Source: DATLYB01 sp964502525 (GTDB lineage: Bacteria; Bacteroidota; Bacteroidia; Chitinophagales; CAIOSU01). From it: DNA of 13,598 bases. The position numbers and the translations under genes were made by a program. This document shows, piece by piece, positions 1 through 6,327 of this stretch. The stretch is from the NCBI GenBank assembly GCA_964502525.1, contig CAZCXH010000143.1, positions 1 to 13,598 on the forward strand, given 5' to 3'. Below the pieces are notes generated by a model. It had not been told where the DNA came from. It saw only the letters and a program-made list of their open reading frames with translations, and searched no databases. Within the stretch, counting starts at the first letter, position 1; each line of letters opens with the position of its first letter.

Positions 1-1
1 T

Positions 2-141
2 TTTCATTGCCGTCCGCTTCAGCGGACGGTTAAAATAGGAAGACTCTCCTTTTGGATTTTCGCCAAAGTATTTCACAATTTGGCTAAAGCCCTTTGGTTC
101 CTGATTCAATATCCCGTCCGCTGAAGCGGACGGCAATGAAA
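2..141. repeat. Paired REP-like palindromes in inverted orientation
   Basis: Positions 2-29 and 114-141 are perfect inverted copies of a 28-bp sequence. Each copy contains its own hairpin, CCGTCCGCT-TC-AGCGGACGG (10-29; the second copy at 114-133 has loop GA), a 9-bp GC-rich stem with a 2-nt loop, followed or preceded by CATTG/CAATG. The 84 bp between them hold a weaker inverted pair CCAAAG (63-68) and CTTTGG (92-97). Two palindromes facing each other downstream of an operon resemble a REP doublet (BIME). The hairpins could slow 3'-exonucleases or help end transcription of the sugar cassette, but neither is followed by a T-run on the minus strand, so a classical terminator is not shown. Confidence 0.8.
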
Positions 142-183
142 TTCAAGGAATTATTTCTGTGGTAACCCATAACTCACGTTCAA

Positions 184-198
184 TTAAACAGTCTCTAA
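184..198. repeat. 15-bp inverted repeat, partner at 3856-3870
   Basis: TTAAACAGTCTCTAA lies 23 nt beyond the stop codon of the last cassette gene and is the exact reverse complement of TTAGAGACTGTTTAA at 3856-3870. The pair brackets the four sugar genes. Read outward from the cassette, each copy starts TTA-GAGACTGTTTAA, which resembles an insertion-sequence end next to a TNA target duplication. That resemblance is from memory, not a search. Confidence 0.6.
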
Positions 199-220
199 GA
201 AAATCTTCCTGCTCCCAGCT

Positions 221-1156
221 TCAGCAGTTGTATGCGCGCTGATAATACTCCACAAACTCATCCCACGCCTTTTTTTCTGAAAAAGAATCGGTGATTTCTT
301 TTTTCCGGTCGGTGTTGATGCGAATCATCGGTTCGGAGAACTGCGTTTGTTTTTCTAAAATAAATTCACATGGAATATTTAAACGGGAAGAAACTTCACG
401 CGAAATGATTTGGGCGAACATTCCCTGCGAACAAACGATTCCGGAAGGGGAAATTTTTTTCGCGCTGTTCTTTTTTATCTCTTCGCAAAACGATTTGTAG
501 TAACGCGCTAAGAGCAGGACATGAATATTGTCGCGGACATATTCAGGCGTATTCACCTTTGGCGCCTCTTTTTTCAGCCATGCTTTCATGAGGTAAGCCG
601 TGAAGCGGGGTTCCTCATAAGGGCCAAACGGATTGGGAATCACAAACTTTCCGAAATTCATTTTGAAACATTCAGCGTAATATTCAAATACCCGCGCAGT
701 CAATGATTTTGACAGCCCGTAAGGCGAAAAATGCGGAAGTAAATCGGAGCCAGCGCCCTCGCCTCCTTCAAAAACGGAGCCGGTGAGAACCATGCTGCTG
801 CAACCGTTGCCGGCAAGTGCAAGCAGCGTTTGAGAGATGTTATTCGCATTGCTGTTCACCGCCTCCAGCACATTGAACTCCGGTGATTTGTAATTGCGGA
901 CATCAGCCGCGTGGTGACATAGTAAATCAAACTTTCGCTCGCGGATGAGGCGGATGAATTTTTCATCACCGAAGCGGACGCCAAATTCCTGCGCAACGGA
1001 TTTCCCCGGCAAAGCAACGCGCCCGCGCCTCACATCAGCATATTTTTCCGGACCATCAGCCGTGTAGGTGCAGGTAAGTTCGTGACCGCTTTCCGCCAGG
1101 GTTTTTGCAAACCAATATCCCGTGAAAGAACTCGCTCCTGTAAAAAGAATCTTCAT
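221..1156 (-). CDS. Extended SDR (NAD-dependent epimerase/dehydratase), probable nucleotide-sugar reductase or epimerase
   Basis: A 311-aa protein with an N-terminal Rossmann fold: the dinucleotide loop TGASSFTG covers residues 6-13, and the catalytic Tyr146-x3-Lys150 is in the sequence YGLSK. Ser127, in TGSVFEGG, sits where the active-site Ser/Thr is expected. The Asp-Glu or Asp-Lys pair that follows this position in 4,6-dehydratases is absent, so a 4-ketoreductase or epimerase is more likely than a dehydratase. It is the last gene of the cassette, starting 6 nt after the 3,5-epimerase stop, which fits a final reduction step on an NDP-4-keto sugar (RmlD-like role). The start is ATG with no clear ribosome binding site. 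The exact product sugar cannot be read from the sequence. Confidence is high for the fold and low for the substrate. Confidence 0.87.
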   Translation of the reverse strand: MKILFTGASSFTGYWFAKTLAESGHELTCTYTADGPEKYADVRRGRVALPGKSVAQEFGVRFGDEKFIRLIRERKFDLLCHHAADVRNYKSPEFNVLEAVNSNANNISQTLLALAGNGCSSMVLTGSVFEGGEGAGSDLLPHFSPYGLSKSLTARVFEYYAECFKMNFGKFVIPNPFGPYEEPRFTAYLMKAWLKKEAPKVNTPEYVRDNIHVLLLARYYKSFCEEIKKNSAKKISPSGIVCSQGMFAQIISREVSSRLNIPCEFILEKQTQFSEPMIRINTDRKKEITDSFSEKKAWDEFVEYYQRAYNC

Positions 1157-1162
1157 AAAATA

Positions 1163-1708
1163 TCAGCCTAAATGATAAGATTCGCTGAAATCGGGGTGCT
1201 TCAAATCTTTATCCGAAATGATTACCGGAGCCAGGGGCCATTGAATATTTATTCGCGGGTCGTTGTAACGAATGCCGCGCTCGTGTTCCGGTGAATAAAA
1301 TTCCGTGACTAAATAAAATGCTTCCGTATTTTCTTCAATCGTTATAAAGCCGTGAGCGAATCCTTTCGGGACGTAGAGCATTTTCCGGTTTTCAGCCGAA
1401 AGCTCCGTGCCAAACCATTTCAGAAACGTGGGGGACTCTTTTCGCAAATCCACCGCCACGTCAAACAGCGAGCCTTTGATGCAGCGCACCATTTTCGTTT
1501 CAGCCTTTGGCGCAAGCTGGTAGTGCATCCCGCGGAGCGTTCCTTTGTAAGCGCTGAGGGAATTATTGATTTGAACAACCGCTGCATCCAGCCCCAGCCT
1601 GCCGAATTCCTGCGTGCAAAATGCGCGGGCGAAAAAGCCGCGGTCGTCTTCGCGCTTTTCCAGTTCAATAACATAACAGCCCTGAAGGGACGTTTCAATG
1701 AATTTCAT
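1163..1708 (-). CDS. rfbC: dTDP-4-dehydrorhamnose 3,5-epimerase family protein (RmlC/RfbC-like)
   Basis: A 181-aa cupin epimerase of normal length for RmlC. Visible family marks are RGFFARAF near residues 23-30, RGMHYQ with the catalytic base His62, Lys72 in KMVRCIKG, FAHGF with His119, Tyr132 in FYLVTEFYSPEHERG, and NDPRINIQWP near 149-158. All key RmlC positions I can align by eye are present, so it should be active. RmlC enzymes epimerise C3 and C5 of a 4-keto-6-deoxyhexose nucleotide. Its ATG overlaps the TGA of the upstream SDR by one base (TGATG), indicating translational coupling. Because the cassette starts with a CTP-using enzyme, the natural substrate may be a CDP- rather than a dTDP-sugar, and the enzyme could epimerise only one carbon. 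The symbol is given for family membership. Confidence 0.9.
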   Translation of the reverse strand: MKFIETSLQGCYVIELEKREDDRGFFARAFCTQEFGRLGLDAAVVQINNSLSAYKGTLRGMHYQLAPKAETKMVRCIKGSLFDVAVDLRKESPTFLKWFGTELSAENRKMLYVPKGFAHGFITIEENTEAFYLVTEFYSPEHERGIRYNDPRINIQWPLAPVIISDKDLKHPDFSESYHLG

Positions 1709-2706
1709 CAGGATAAAAGATTGAGTTTTTGCTTCAGCACCCGCAGTCGCACATATTTGTCGCCCGTGAAATCGCTCAACTGAAATTTCTTTTTCAGATA
1801 ATACTCATGCAGTTCCGCAATTCCGGCTTTCAGCGTGTAGTCCAATTTGAAGGAAGGAACCAACTCGTTCAGCAAATCGAACTTCACGCGGTAGTCGCGC
1901 GGGTCAGCGCCCACCTCACCGGTGTAAACGATGTTGCAGGCGGGCATGATTTCCTTGATGAAATTGGCGATGTCGCGCACCTGGTAGTTCTCTTCGTTTC
2001 CTCCGATGTTGATGGCTTTGTTGGAAATTTTCTTTTCGTCAGCCGCTGCGATATGAACAAAGGCTTTCGCTATATCGCTGCAATGAATCAGCGGTCTCCA
2101 GGGCGTTCCATCGCTCATGATGCGGATGTCGCCACGGGCATGGGCGCACGCCAGCAGGTTGTTCACCACCAAATCAATCCGCAGCATGGGCGAATAACCG
2201 TACGCAGTGGCATTTCTGAGGTAAACCGGAATGAAGTTGCCATCGGCTAATTTCCCCACTTCCTCCTCTGTTTTTACCTTCGACACCGCATAAGCCGACA
2301 CGGGATTCAATTTATCATCCTCCGCCAAATCGAGCTTTTCACCTTTTCCATACACCGAACAGCTTCCTGAAAACAGAAACTTCGGCACTCCGGCTTGCTT
2401 GGTCAGTTTCGCCAGATTCACCGAGCCGTGCAGGTTGACATCGTAGGTGATTTGCTCGTTCAAATCACCCATCGGGTCGTTGGAGATGGCGGCAAGGTGC
2501 ATCACTGCATCGTGTCCCTTCAACTCATCCGCGGTGAGCTTCCGGAAATCCCTGATGATTTCCTTGTCGGGCTTCACAAAATCATCAAACTCGCATCCTG
2601 AAAAAATATTGAGGTCGCAGCCGGTAACGGTGTGCCCCTGCTCTTTCAACTGCCTGACGAGATGCACCCCGATGTAGCCGCGATGCCCGGTAACAAAATA
2701 TTTCAT
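1708..2706 (-). CDS. Extended SDR (NAD-dependent epimerase/dehydratase) of a nucleotide-sugar pathway
   Basis: A 332-aa protein. TGHRGYIG (residues 6-13) is the Rossmann glycine motif, and Asp31 at the end of strand 2 favours NAD(H). LAAISNDPMGD (71-81) is typical of a subgroup of sugar SDRs seen beside rfbF-type genes. SGSCSVYG gives Ser115, and YAVSK gives Tyr139 and Lys143, so the catalytic triad is intact. The Ser is not followed by the Asp-Glu of RmlB or the Asp-Lys of CDP-glucose dehydratase (RfbG), and the overall sequence does not look like RfbG. I therefore read it as an epimerase or ketoreductase of unknown product. The C-terminal segment FTGDKYVRLRVLKQKLN lies past the usual SDR domain. 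It starts 13 nt after rfbF and overlaps the next gene by one base. Confidence 0.87.
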   Translation of the reverse strand: MKYFVTGHRGYIGVHLVRQLKEQGHTVTGCDLNIFSGCEFDDFVKPDKEIIRDFRKLTADELKGHDAVMHLAAISNDPMGDLNEQITYDVNLHGSVNLAKLTKQAGVPKFLFSGSCSVYGKGEKLDLAEDDKLNPVSAYAVSKVKTEEEVGKLADGNFIPVYLRNATAYGYSPMLRIDLVVNNLLACAHARGDIRIMSDGTPWRPLIHCSDIAKAFVHIAAADEKKISNKAINIGGNEENYQVRDIANFIKEIMPACNIVYTGEVGADPRDYRVKFDLLNELVPSFKLDYTLKAGIAELHEYYLKKKFQLSDFTGDKYVRLRVLKQKLNLLS

Positions 2707-2719
2707 AGTTCTTTGTTAA

Positions 2720-3496
2720 TTACCAAATCTTCCATTTTGCATTCCCGGAAGTCCAAAGGTCTTCCAGTTCCATTTTATCGCGGAGCGCATCCATGCATTT
2801 CCAAAAACCGTGATGCTTATAGGCGACCAACTGACCCGATTTTGCAATGTCGGTGAGCGGCTTTCTTTCCCACTGAACGTCTGTCATGTCTTCTTTCAGA
2901 AAATCAAAAATTCCCGGCTGCAGCACAAAGAAGCCGCCATTAATCCAGTTTAAATCATCGTCAGATTTTTCCCGGAAACTTTTCACAACTCCTTTATTAT
3001 CGCATTCAATTTCGCCAAACCTGCTCGTGTTCCTGATGGAAGTGAGCGTTGCCAGCTTGCCGTGTTTGCGATGAAAGGCGATGAGCGTTTTCAAATCAAT
3101 ATCCGCCACGCCATCGCCATAGGTCAGCATGAAGGTTTCAGAACCGAGGTAATGCCGAACGAGTTTCAGCCGCCCAGCTGTGTTGGTGTGCAAGCCGGTG
3201 TCCACCAGCGTTACGTTGAAACTTTCTTTACTTTCCCTGTGAATCTCGACCTGGTTATTGCCCAACCTGACCGTCATGTCGGAGTTATATAAGAAGTAGT
3301 TCAGGAAATACTCTTTAATCATCTCCCCTTTGTAGCCGAGGCAAACGACAAAGTCGTTAAAGCCCTGTGCGGCATATATTTTCATGATGTGCCAGATAAT
3401 CGGTTTTCCGCCAATTTCAATCATCGGCTTGGGCTTCATGACCGATTCCTCTGAAATTCTGGTACCGATGCCTCCGGCAAATATTACGGTTTTCAT
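2720..3496 (-). CDS. rfbF: Glucose-1-phosphate cytidylyltransferase
   Basis: A 258-aa nucleotidyltransferase of the usual RfbF length. It converts CTP and glucose-1-phosphate to CDP-glucose and diphosphate, the entry step to CDP-linked 3,6-dideoxy- and 6-deoxyhexoses of O-antigens and capsules. The N-terminal signature is FAGGIGTRISEES (6-18) with the PKP lysine (Lys23) and IGGKPIIWHIMKIY (28-41), which is the RfbF form of the motif rather than that of RmlA or GalU. LTYGDGVADID carries the metal-binding Asp128, and WINGGFFV (184-191) lies in the sugar-binding part. It is the first gene of the cassette. A 511-bp repeat-rich gap precedes it and no exact TAnnTTTG promoter was found there. The start is ATG at 3494-3496. 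Confidence 0.93.
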   Translation of the reverse strand: MKTVIFAGGIGTRISEESVMKPKPMIEIGGKPIIWHIMKIYAAQGFNDFVVCLGYKGEMIKEYFLNYFLYNSDMTVRLGNNQVEIHRESKESFNVTLVDTGLHTNTAGRLKLVRHYLGSETFMLTYGDGVADIDLKTLIAFHRKHGKLATLTSIRNTSRFGEIECDNKGVVKSFREKSDDDLNWINGGFFVLQPGIFDFLKEDMTDVQWERKPLTDIAKSGQLVAYKHHGFWKCMDALRDKMELEDLWTSGNAKWKIW

Positions 3497-3692
3497 TGTT
3501 CAGCGAAAGTTGTTATCGTGCGTATTGCATCGGTGGGTAAAATTCATAATTATTTTCGTCATTTTTTTGCTGCCGGAAACGACTGGAGGGAATTGCAGTA
3601 TGCGGTTGGCGTTTTCTGTTATTGCATCGGGAAATTATGCCGCAAAGCCGAGAAATCACAAAAATCAAGTCCCTTCCGAAAAACCGAAGGCA

Positions 3693-3772
3693 GTCATCGG
3701 ATGAATTGCTAATAGAACGAAATAAAAACAATTACGCATCGCATGATTTTTATAGAACATTCATCCGATGAC
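3693..3772. repeat. 14-bp perfect inverted repeat with a 52-nt centre
   Basis: GTCATCGGATGAAT (3693-3706) is the exact reverse complement of ATTCATCCGATGAC (3759-3772). Each arm is itself nearly palindromic (CATC-x-GATG). The centre is AT-rich and contains the word ATAGAAC twice (3712-3718 and 3752-3758). It may be a small mobile element or a regulatory stem; the sequence does not decide. Confidence 0.65.
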
Positions 3773-3815
3773 TTTTCAGAGCGGCCTCAAAATTTACTGC
3801 CAATCTTCCGTCCCA

Positions 3816-3835
3816 CCATCTGGAGCCATCTGGAG
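3816..3835. repeat. Tandem duplication of a 10-bp word
   Basis: CCATCTGGAG is present twice head to tail (3816-3825 and 3826-3835) in the non-coding spacer. No function is apparent. Confidence 0.7.
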
Positions 3836-3855
3836 AGGGAGTAAGTGGTAGAATT

Positions 3856-4010
3856 TTAGAGACTGTTTAAAATTAAAAATAGAACGCAGATGACGCAGAA
3901 AAATAGGATGACCACAGATAAAACAATCAGCGGTTATCTGCACAATCCGCGTCATCAGCGTTTTATTATCATTCTGTTATTATGATTTAATTTAAAATTA
4001 AACCTTCTTA
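3856..4010. mobile_element. Possible MITE-like palindromic element (about 150 bp)
   Basis: The left end TTA-GAGACTGTTTAA (3856-3870) faces an imperfect inverted copy ending at 4009 (TTAAACCTTCTT, 3998-4009; 9 of 12 match, and about 14 of 19 when extended). Just inside are 12-bp direct repeats TTTAAAATTAAA (3866-3877 and 3991-4002). The core is a second, nested palindrome: AACGCAGATGACGC (3883-3896) with GCGTCATCAGCGTT (3949-3962), 13 of 14 paired, and inside it CAGATAA (3915-3921) with TTATCTG (3934-3940). The right end overlaps the TAA stop of the SGNH gene. There is no transposase. The terminal parts are AT-rich, so chance similarity inflates the match. The classification is an inference. 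Confidence 0.45.
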
Positions 4011-4964
4011 GAACTGCCCTTCATTATAATTTGTCCCGGTCAGGTAATCAAAAATGGCAATGCTTGCCTGCCGATGTCCTTCAGGCGTCCAGTGGCGGTG
4101 GATGGGGTAGGCGTGATCGTTTGAAATGTCAATAAATTGAAATCCGTTGTCATCCAAAAATTTGATTTCACTTTCCTCATGCTTCCGGTCGGTAAGCCCG
4201 ATGTGGAATTGCGCCCCTCTTGATTCCACAAGTTTTTTCATGGCAAGCAATATGCTCTCCGTGGGGTCATCATTAACAACTCTTGTAGGAAGCGCCAGCC
4301 GGGAGTAAATCCTTAACAGCGCCCTGATGAAGTAACTGTGAAACAAGGTTGGGTATTCTGTGATGTAGTAGTTGTAAGACTTCGGGACGGGAACCCCCGC
4401 CTTAATCAGTTTTTCTTCCCGGCTCAAATAGCAAGGTTTATAATATCCTCCGTAATTCATGTTCACCCGGTTATCAAAATGATCATTTTCTGAACAAAAA
4501 ACGAGGAACACAATATCCGGGGAATACTCATCTATATATTTTTCCAAAAGCATCAGTTCCTGGTCGGTGCCATAACCGCTGATGCCCATGTTGATGATCT
4601 CCCGGTCAGGCAGCAGCTTTTGCAGCAATTCGGTGAATCTTTCCTCCACTTCAACATCATAGCCCCAGAGAAAGGAGTCGCCAACAAACAGTATCCTCGG
4701 CTTCTGCTTCTGATGATGGTCGGCATCGCGGAAGCCCTTGCTGTTGTGATAAGTTTGGATAAGGCGCATCCCCTTGTATTCTTTGCGGCTGTTGGGAATA
4801 GGAAACCATCCTAATTCTTTGTCATACCTGTAAATTTGGTTTCTTTCATCGGAAACAACACCCACTTGCTTGCTTAAAAAAAGCCGGGTGGCGATTTCAC
4901 CAAAAAAGAACAGGATGGTTATTGAGAAAATCGCAGGAGCCATTACTTTATATCGCGATGCCAT
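4008..4964 (-). CDS. Membrane-anchored SGNH/GDSL-family hydrolase, atypical C-terminal catalytic motif
   Basis: A 318-aa protein. Residues 9-30 form an N-terminal hydrophobic helix (signal anchor), placing the domain outside the cytoplasmic membrane. SGNH blocks are visible: GDSFLWG (95-101, nucleophile Ser97), NMGISGYGTDQ (oxyanion Gly around 127-130), and CSENDHFDN with Asn160. The C-terminal block is YPIHRHWTPEGH with His291, but the Asp expected two or three residues before this His is not there (Ile288, His289). Members act as esterases or acyltransferases on carbohydrates. It starts 13 nt after a second SGNH gene, so the two are probably co-transcribed, next to a nucleotide-sugar cassette, which suggests acyl modification of a surface glycan. 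No MBOAT acyltransferase gene is in the window. The start is ATG; the stop overlaps a palindromic repeat. Confidence 0.83.
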   Translation of the reverse strand: MASRYKVMAPAIFSITILFFFGEIATRLFLSKQVGVVSDERNQIYRYDKELGWFPIPNSRKEYKGMRLIQTYHNSKGFRDADHHQKQKPRILFVGDSFLWGYDVEVEERFTELLQKLLPDREIINMGISGYGTDQELMLLEKYIDEYSPDIVFLVFCSENDHFDNRVNMNYGGYYKPCYLSREEKLIKAGVPVPKSYNYYITEYPTLFHSYFIRALLRIYSRLALPTRVVNDDPTESILLAMKKLVESRGAQFHIGLTDRKHEESEIKFLDDNGFQFIDISNDHAYPIHRHWTPEGHRQASIAIFDYLTGTNYNEGQF

Positions 4965-4977
4965 CAGCGCAATTTAG

Positions 4978-6102
4978 CTATTCGGATAGAAGGTTTTCCC
5001 GAACCACTGCCGTGTCAAGCCAGGGAGAGAGGTCTTTGAAAATTACTTCCGCCACAACTTCCGCCCCGTCATTGGTGAAATGGATATAATCATAAAAATA
5101 TTTTGAATTTTTAGGCATTTTGAGGGCAAGGTCAATGGCCGGACAATGATTCTGGCTGCACACTACTTTAACAGCACGGTTATATGATTCAAGCAGGGTC
5201 CACAGGAGCTTGCCATTTTCAGAGTCGCCTGTCTTAATCGTGGCAAGGTTAACCTGTGTGAGGCTGTCAACTCCATCTCCGACAAGGGTTGGCTGGGTGA
5301 TGAAAACCGGTTCCGCTCCTTTTGACCGGCATGCGTCAATGATCTGCTGAAGCCGGTTTCTGTAGCTTACCATAAACTCCCGCTCATGTGCCTGAACTTG
5401 CCGGTTAATGATGCTGTCAGGAATGAACAGCTTTTCGGATAACTCAAGGTCAAGGTTGAAATGCCGCAGGTTCCTTTGCTTTGCCTTATGCACCCTGTAA
5501 AGGTTGAGCGCAAGGGAGAATATCTCGCTGTGTGAAAAAAGGTTTACAGCCTTTCGATAAAAGTTCTCGTTCTGTTTTGAATCCCAATTAAGATCATCCC
5601 TCAGAACGTCATTTCTTCCCGCGAGGATCAGGATGAATTTCGGATGGTGCCGCAAGATGTGCTCCTGTAAAAGCATGAGGTGTCCAAATGTCGAATGCCC
5701 GTCCAAACCGGAATTGTTGATCCAGATGCTGTCGAAATTCTTGTTCAGCTTGTTAGCCAGCAAAGCCGGCCAATCTTTTCCATCGGACAGGAAGCGGCAT
5801 TCGGTGGTGCTGCCTCCCACAGCGAAAATCGTGAGGTATTTTTCAAAATCCGCAGGTTTTTCCGGACCCCTGAAGCCAAGCGAGTTGGTGGAGTGATAAA
5901 TAAGCGTGTCGAGCCTGGATATTTCGGTGTTGACAATAACCTCCGAAATGGCAGGGCGCAGCACGATATTGTCGCCTTTCAGAATGAAGTTGGAAGGATT
6001 AAGAATTCTTAATGCCAGTTCAAGGACAATAATTGACACAAAAATCCCAATGGCGAAAGCTAAAAAATTTCCGGATAAATTGTTTGAACGAGGTGCGCTC
6101 AC
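4978..6102 (-). CDS. Membrane-anchored SGNH/GDSL-family hydrolase
   Basis: The N-terminal transmembrane helix is FLAFAIGIFVSIIVLELALRI, followed by an extracytoplasmic SGNH domain with all four blocks. In numbering from the longest open frame (394 aa) these are FAVGGSTTE (Ser118), NNSGLDGHSTFG (Gly152/155), AGRNDV (Asn184) and DYIHFTNDGAE with Asp358-x2-His361. The triad is complete, unlike in the downstream partner. No ATG is available: the longest frame begins at TTG 6160-6162, and a GTG at 6100-6102 gives 374 aa with a short cytoplasmic tail directly before the helix. I prefer the GTG because the extra 20 residues look non-coding and abut a heptamer repeat. Neither start has a Shine-Dalgarno sequence. 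It is the first gene of an SGNH pair, divergent from the serine-hydrolase lipoprotein. Substrate unknown. Confidence 0.83.
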   Translation of the reverse strand: MSAPRSNNLSGNFLAFAIGIFVSIIVLELALRILNPSNFILKGDNIVLRPAISEVIVNTEISRLDTLIYHSTNSLGFRGPEKPADFEKYLTIFAVGGSTTECRFLSDGKDWPALLANKLNKNFDSIWINNSGLDGHSTFGHLMLLQEHILRHHPKFILILAGRNDVLRDDLNWDSKQNENFYRKAVNLFSHSEIFSLALNLYRVHKAKQRNLRHFNLDLELSEKLFIPDSIINRQVQAHEREFMVSYRNRLQQIIDACRSKGAEPVFITQPTLVGDGVDSLTQVNLATIKTGDSENGKLLWTLLESYNRAVKVVCSQNHCPAIDLALKMPKNSKYFYDYIHFTNDGAEVVAEVIFKDLSPWLDTAVVRENLLSE

Positions 6103-6164
6103 AGCAATCGCAATATTCGAATAAGTATGCTGAAAATCGGTATAAATTACCGGATAGAACAATC

Positions 6165-6193
6165 GGTTTACGGATTACCTGTTTACGGTTTAC
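6165..6193. repeat. Heptamer array (GTTTACG), dispersed copy also at 11118-11146
   Basis: Units GTTTACG (6166-6172), GATTACCT (6173-6180), GTTTACG (6181-6187) and GTTTACG (6188-6194) follow each other in the spacer between divergent genes. The reverse complement matches 11118-11146 at 26 of 29 positions. It is non-coding; open frames through it give the VYGLPV-type peptide seen at both copies. Confidence 0.7.
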
Positions 6194-6327
6194 GTTCTAA
6201 AATATCTTTTCTGACATTCATCTGCGAGAATCAACGAAAAAAATTATCCCTGCTTGCAACCCTATTGACATTTATCAAGTCTTGGGTTAGATTCAATTTA
6301 TTCACCTCAAAATGTCCATTATCAGCC

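Larger units (their letters stand above)
3497..4007. other. Gene-free, repeat-rich spacer between sugar cassette and SGNH genes
   Basis: No convincing gene was found in these 511 bp: the short open frames (for example 3513-3731 minus, 3518-3712 plus) lack family features and overlap each other. The spacer holds, in order, a small hairpin (CCTTC 3672-3676 with GAAGG 3686-3690), a 14-bp inverted repeat with 52-nt spacing, a tandem 10-bp duplication, and a MITE-like palindromic element abutting the SGNH gene stop. It must contain the cassette promoter unless transcription reads through from the SGNH genes. No exact CAAAnnTA (minus-strand TAnnTTTG) occurs in it. Confidence 0.7.

Noticed and set aside
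1352..1783. 143-residue plus-strand frame opposite the 3,5-epimerase
   Set aside because: Shadow of a gene with full family motifs on the other strand.
3513..3731. 72-residue minus-strand open frame upstream of rfbF, and overlapping plus-strand frames
   Set aside because: No recognisable domain, several overlapping frames of similar length, and repeat arms lie within it; treated as non-coding.
3871..4002. 12-bp direct repeats TTTAAAATTAAA as target-site duplications
   Set aside because: They lie inside the proposed terminal repeats and are pure A/T, so they are better explained by the inverted ends and low complexity.
6127..6327. 67-residue N-terminal extension of the serine hydrolase
   Set aside because: It crosses the heptamer array and would bury the lipoprotein signal that begins at Met 6328.
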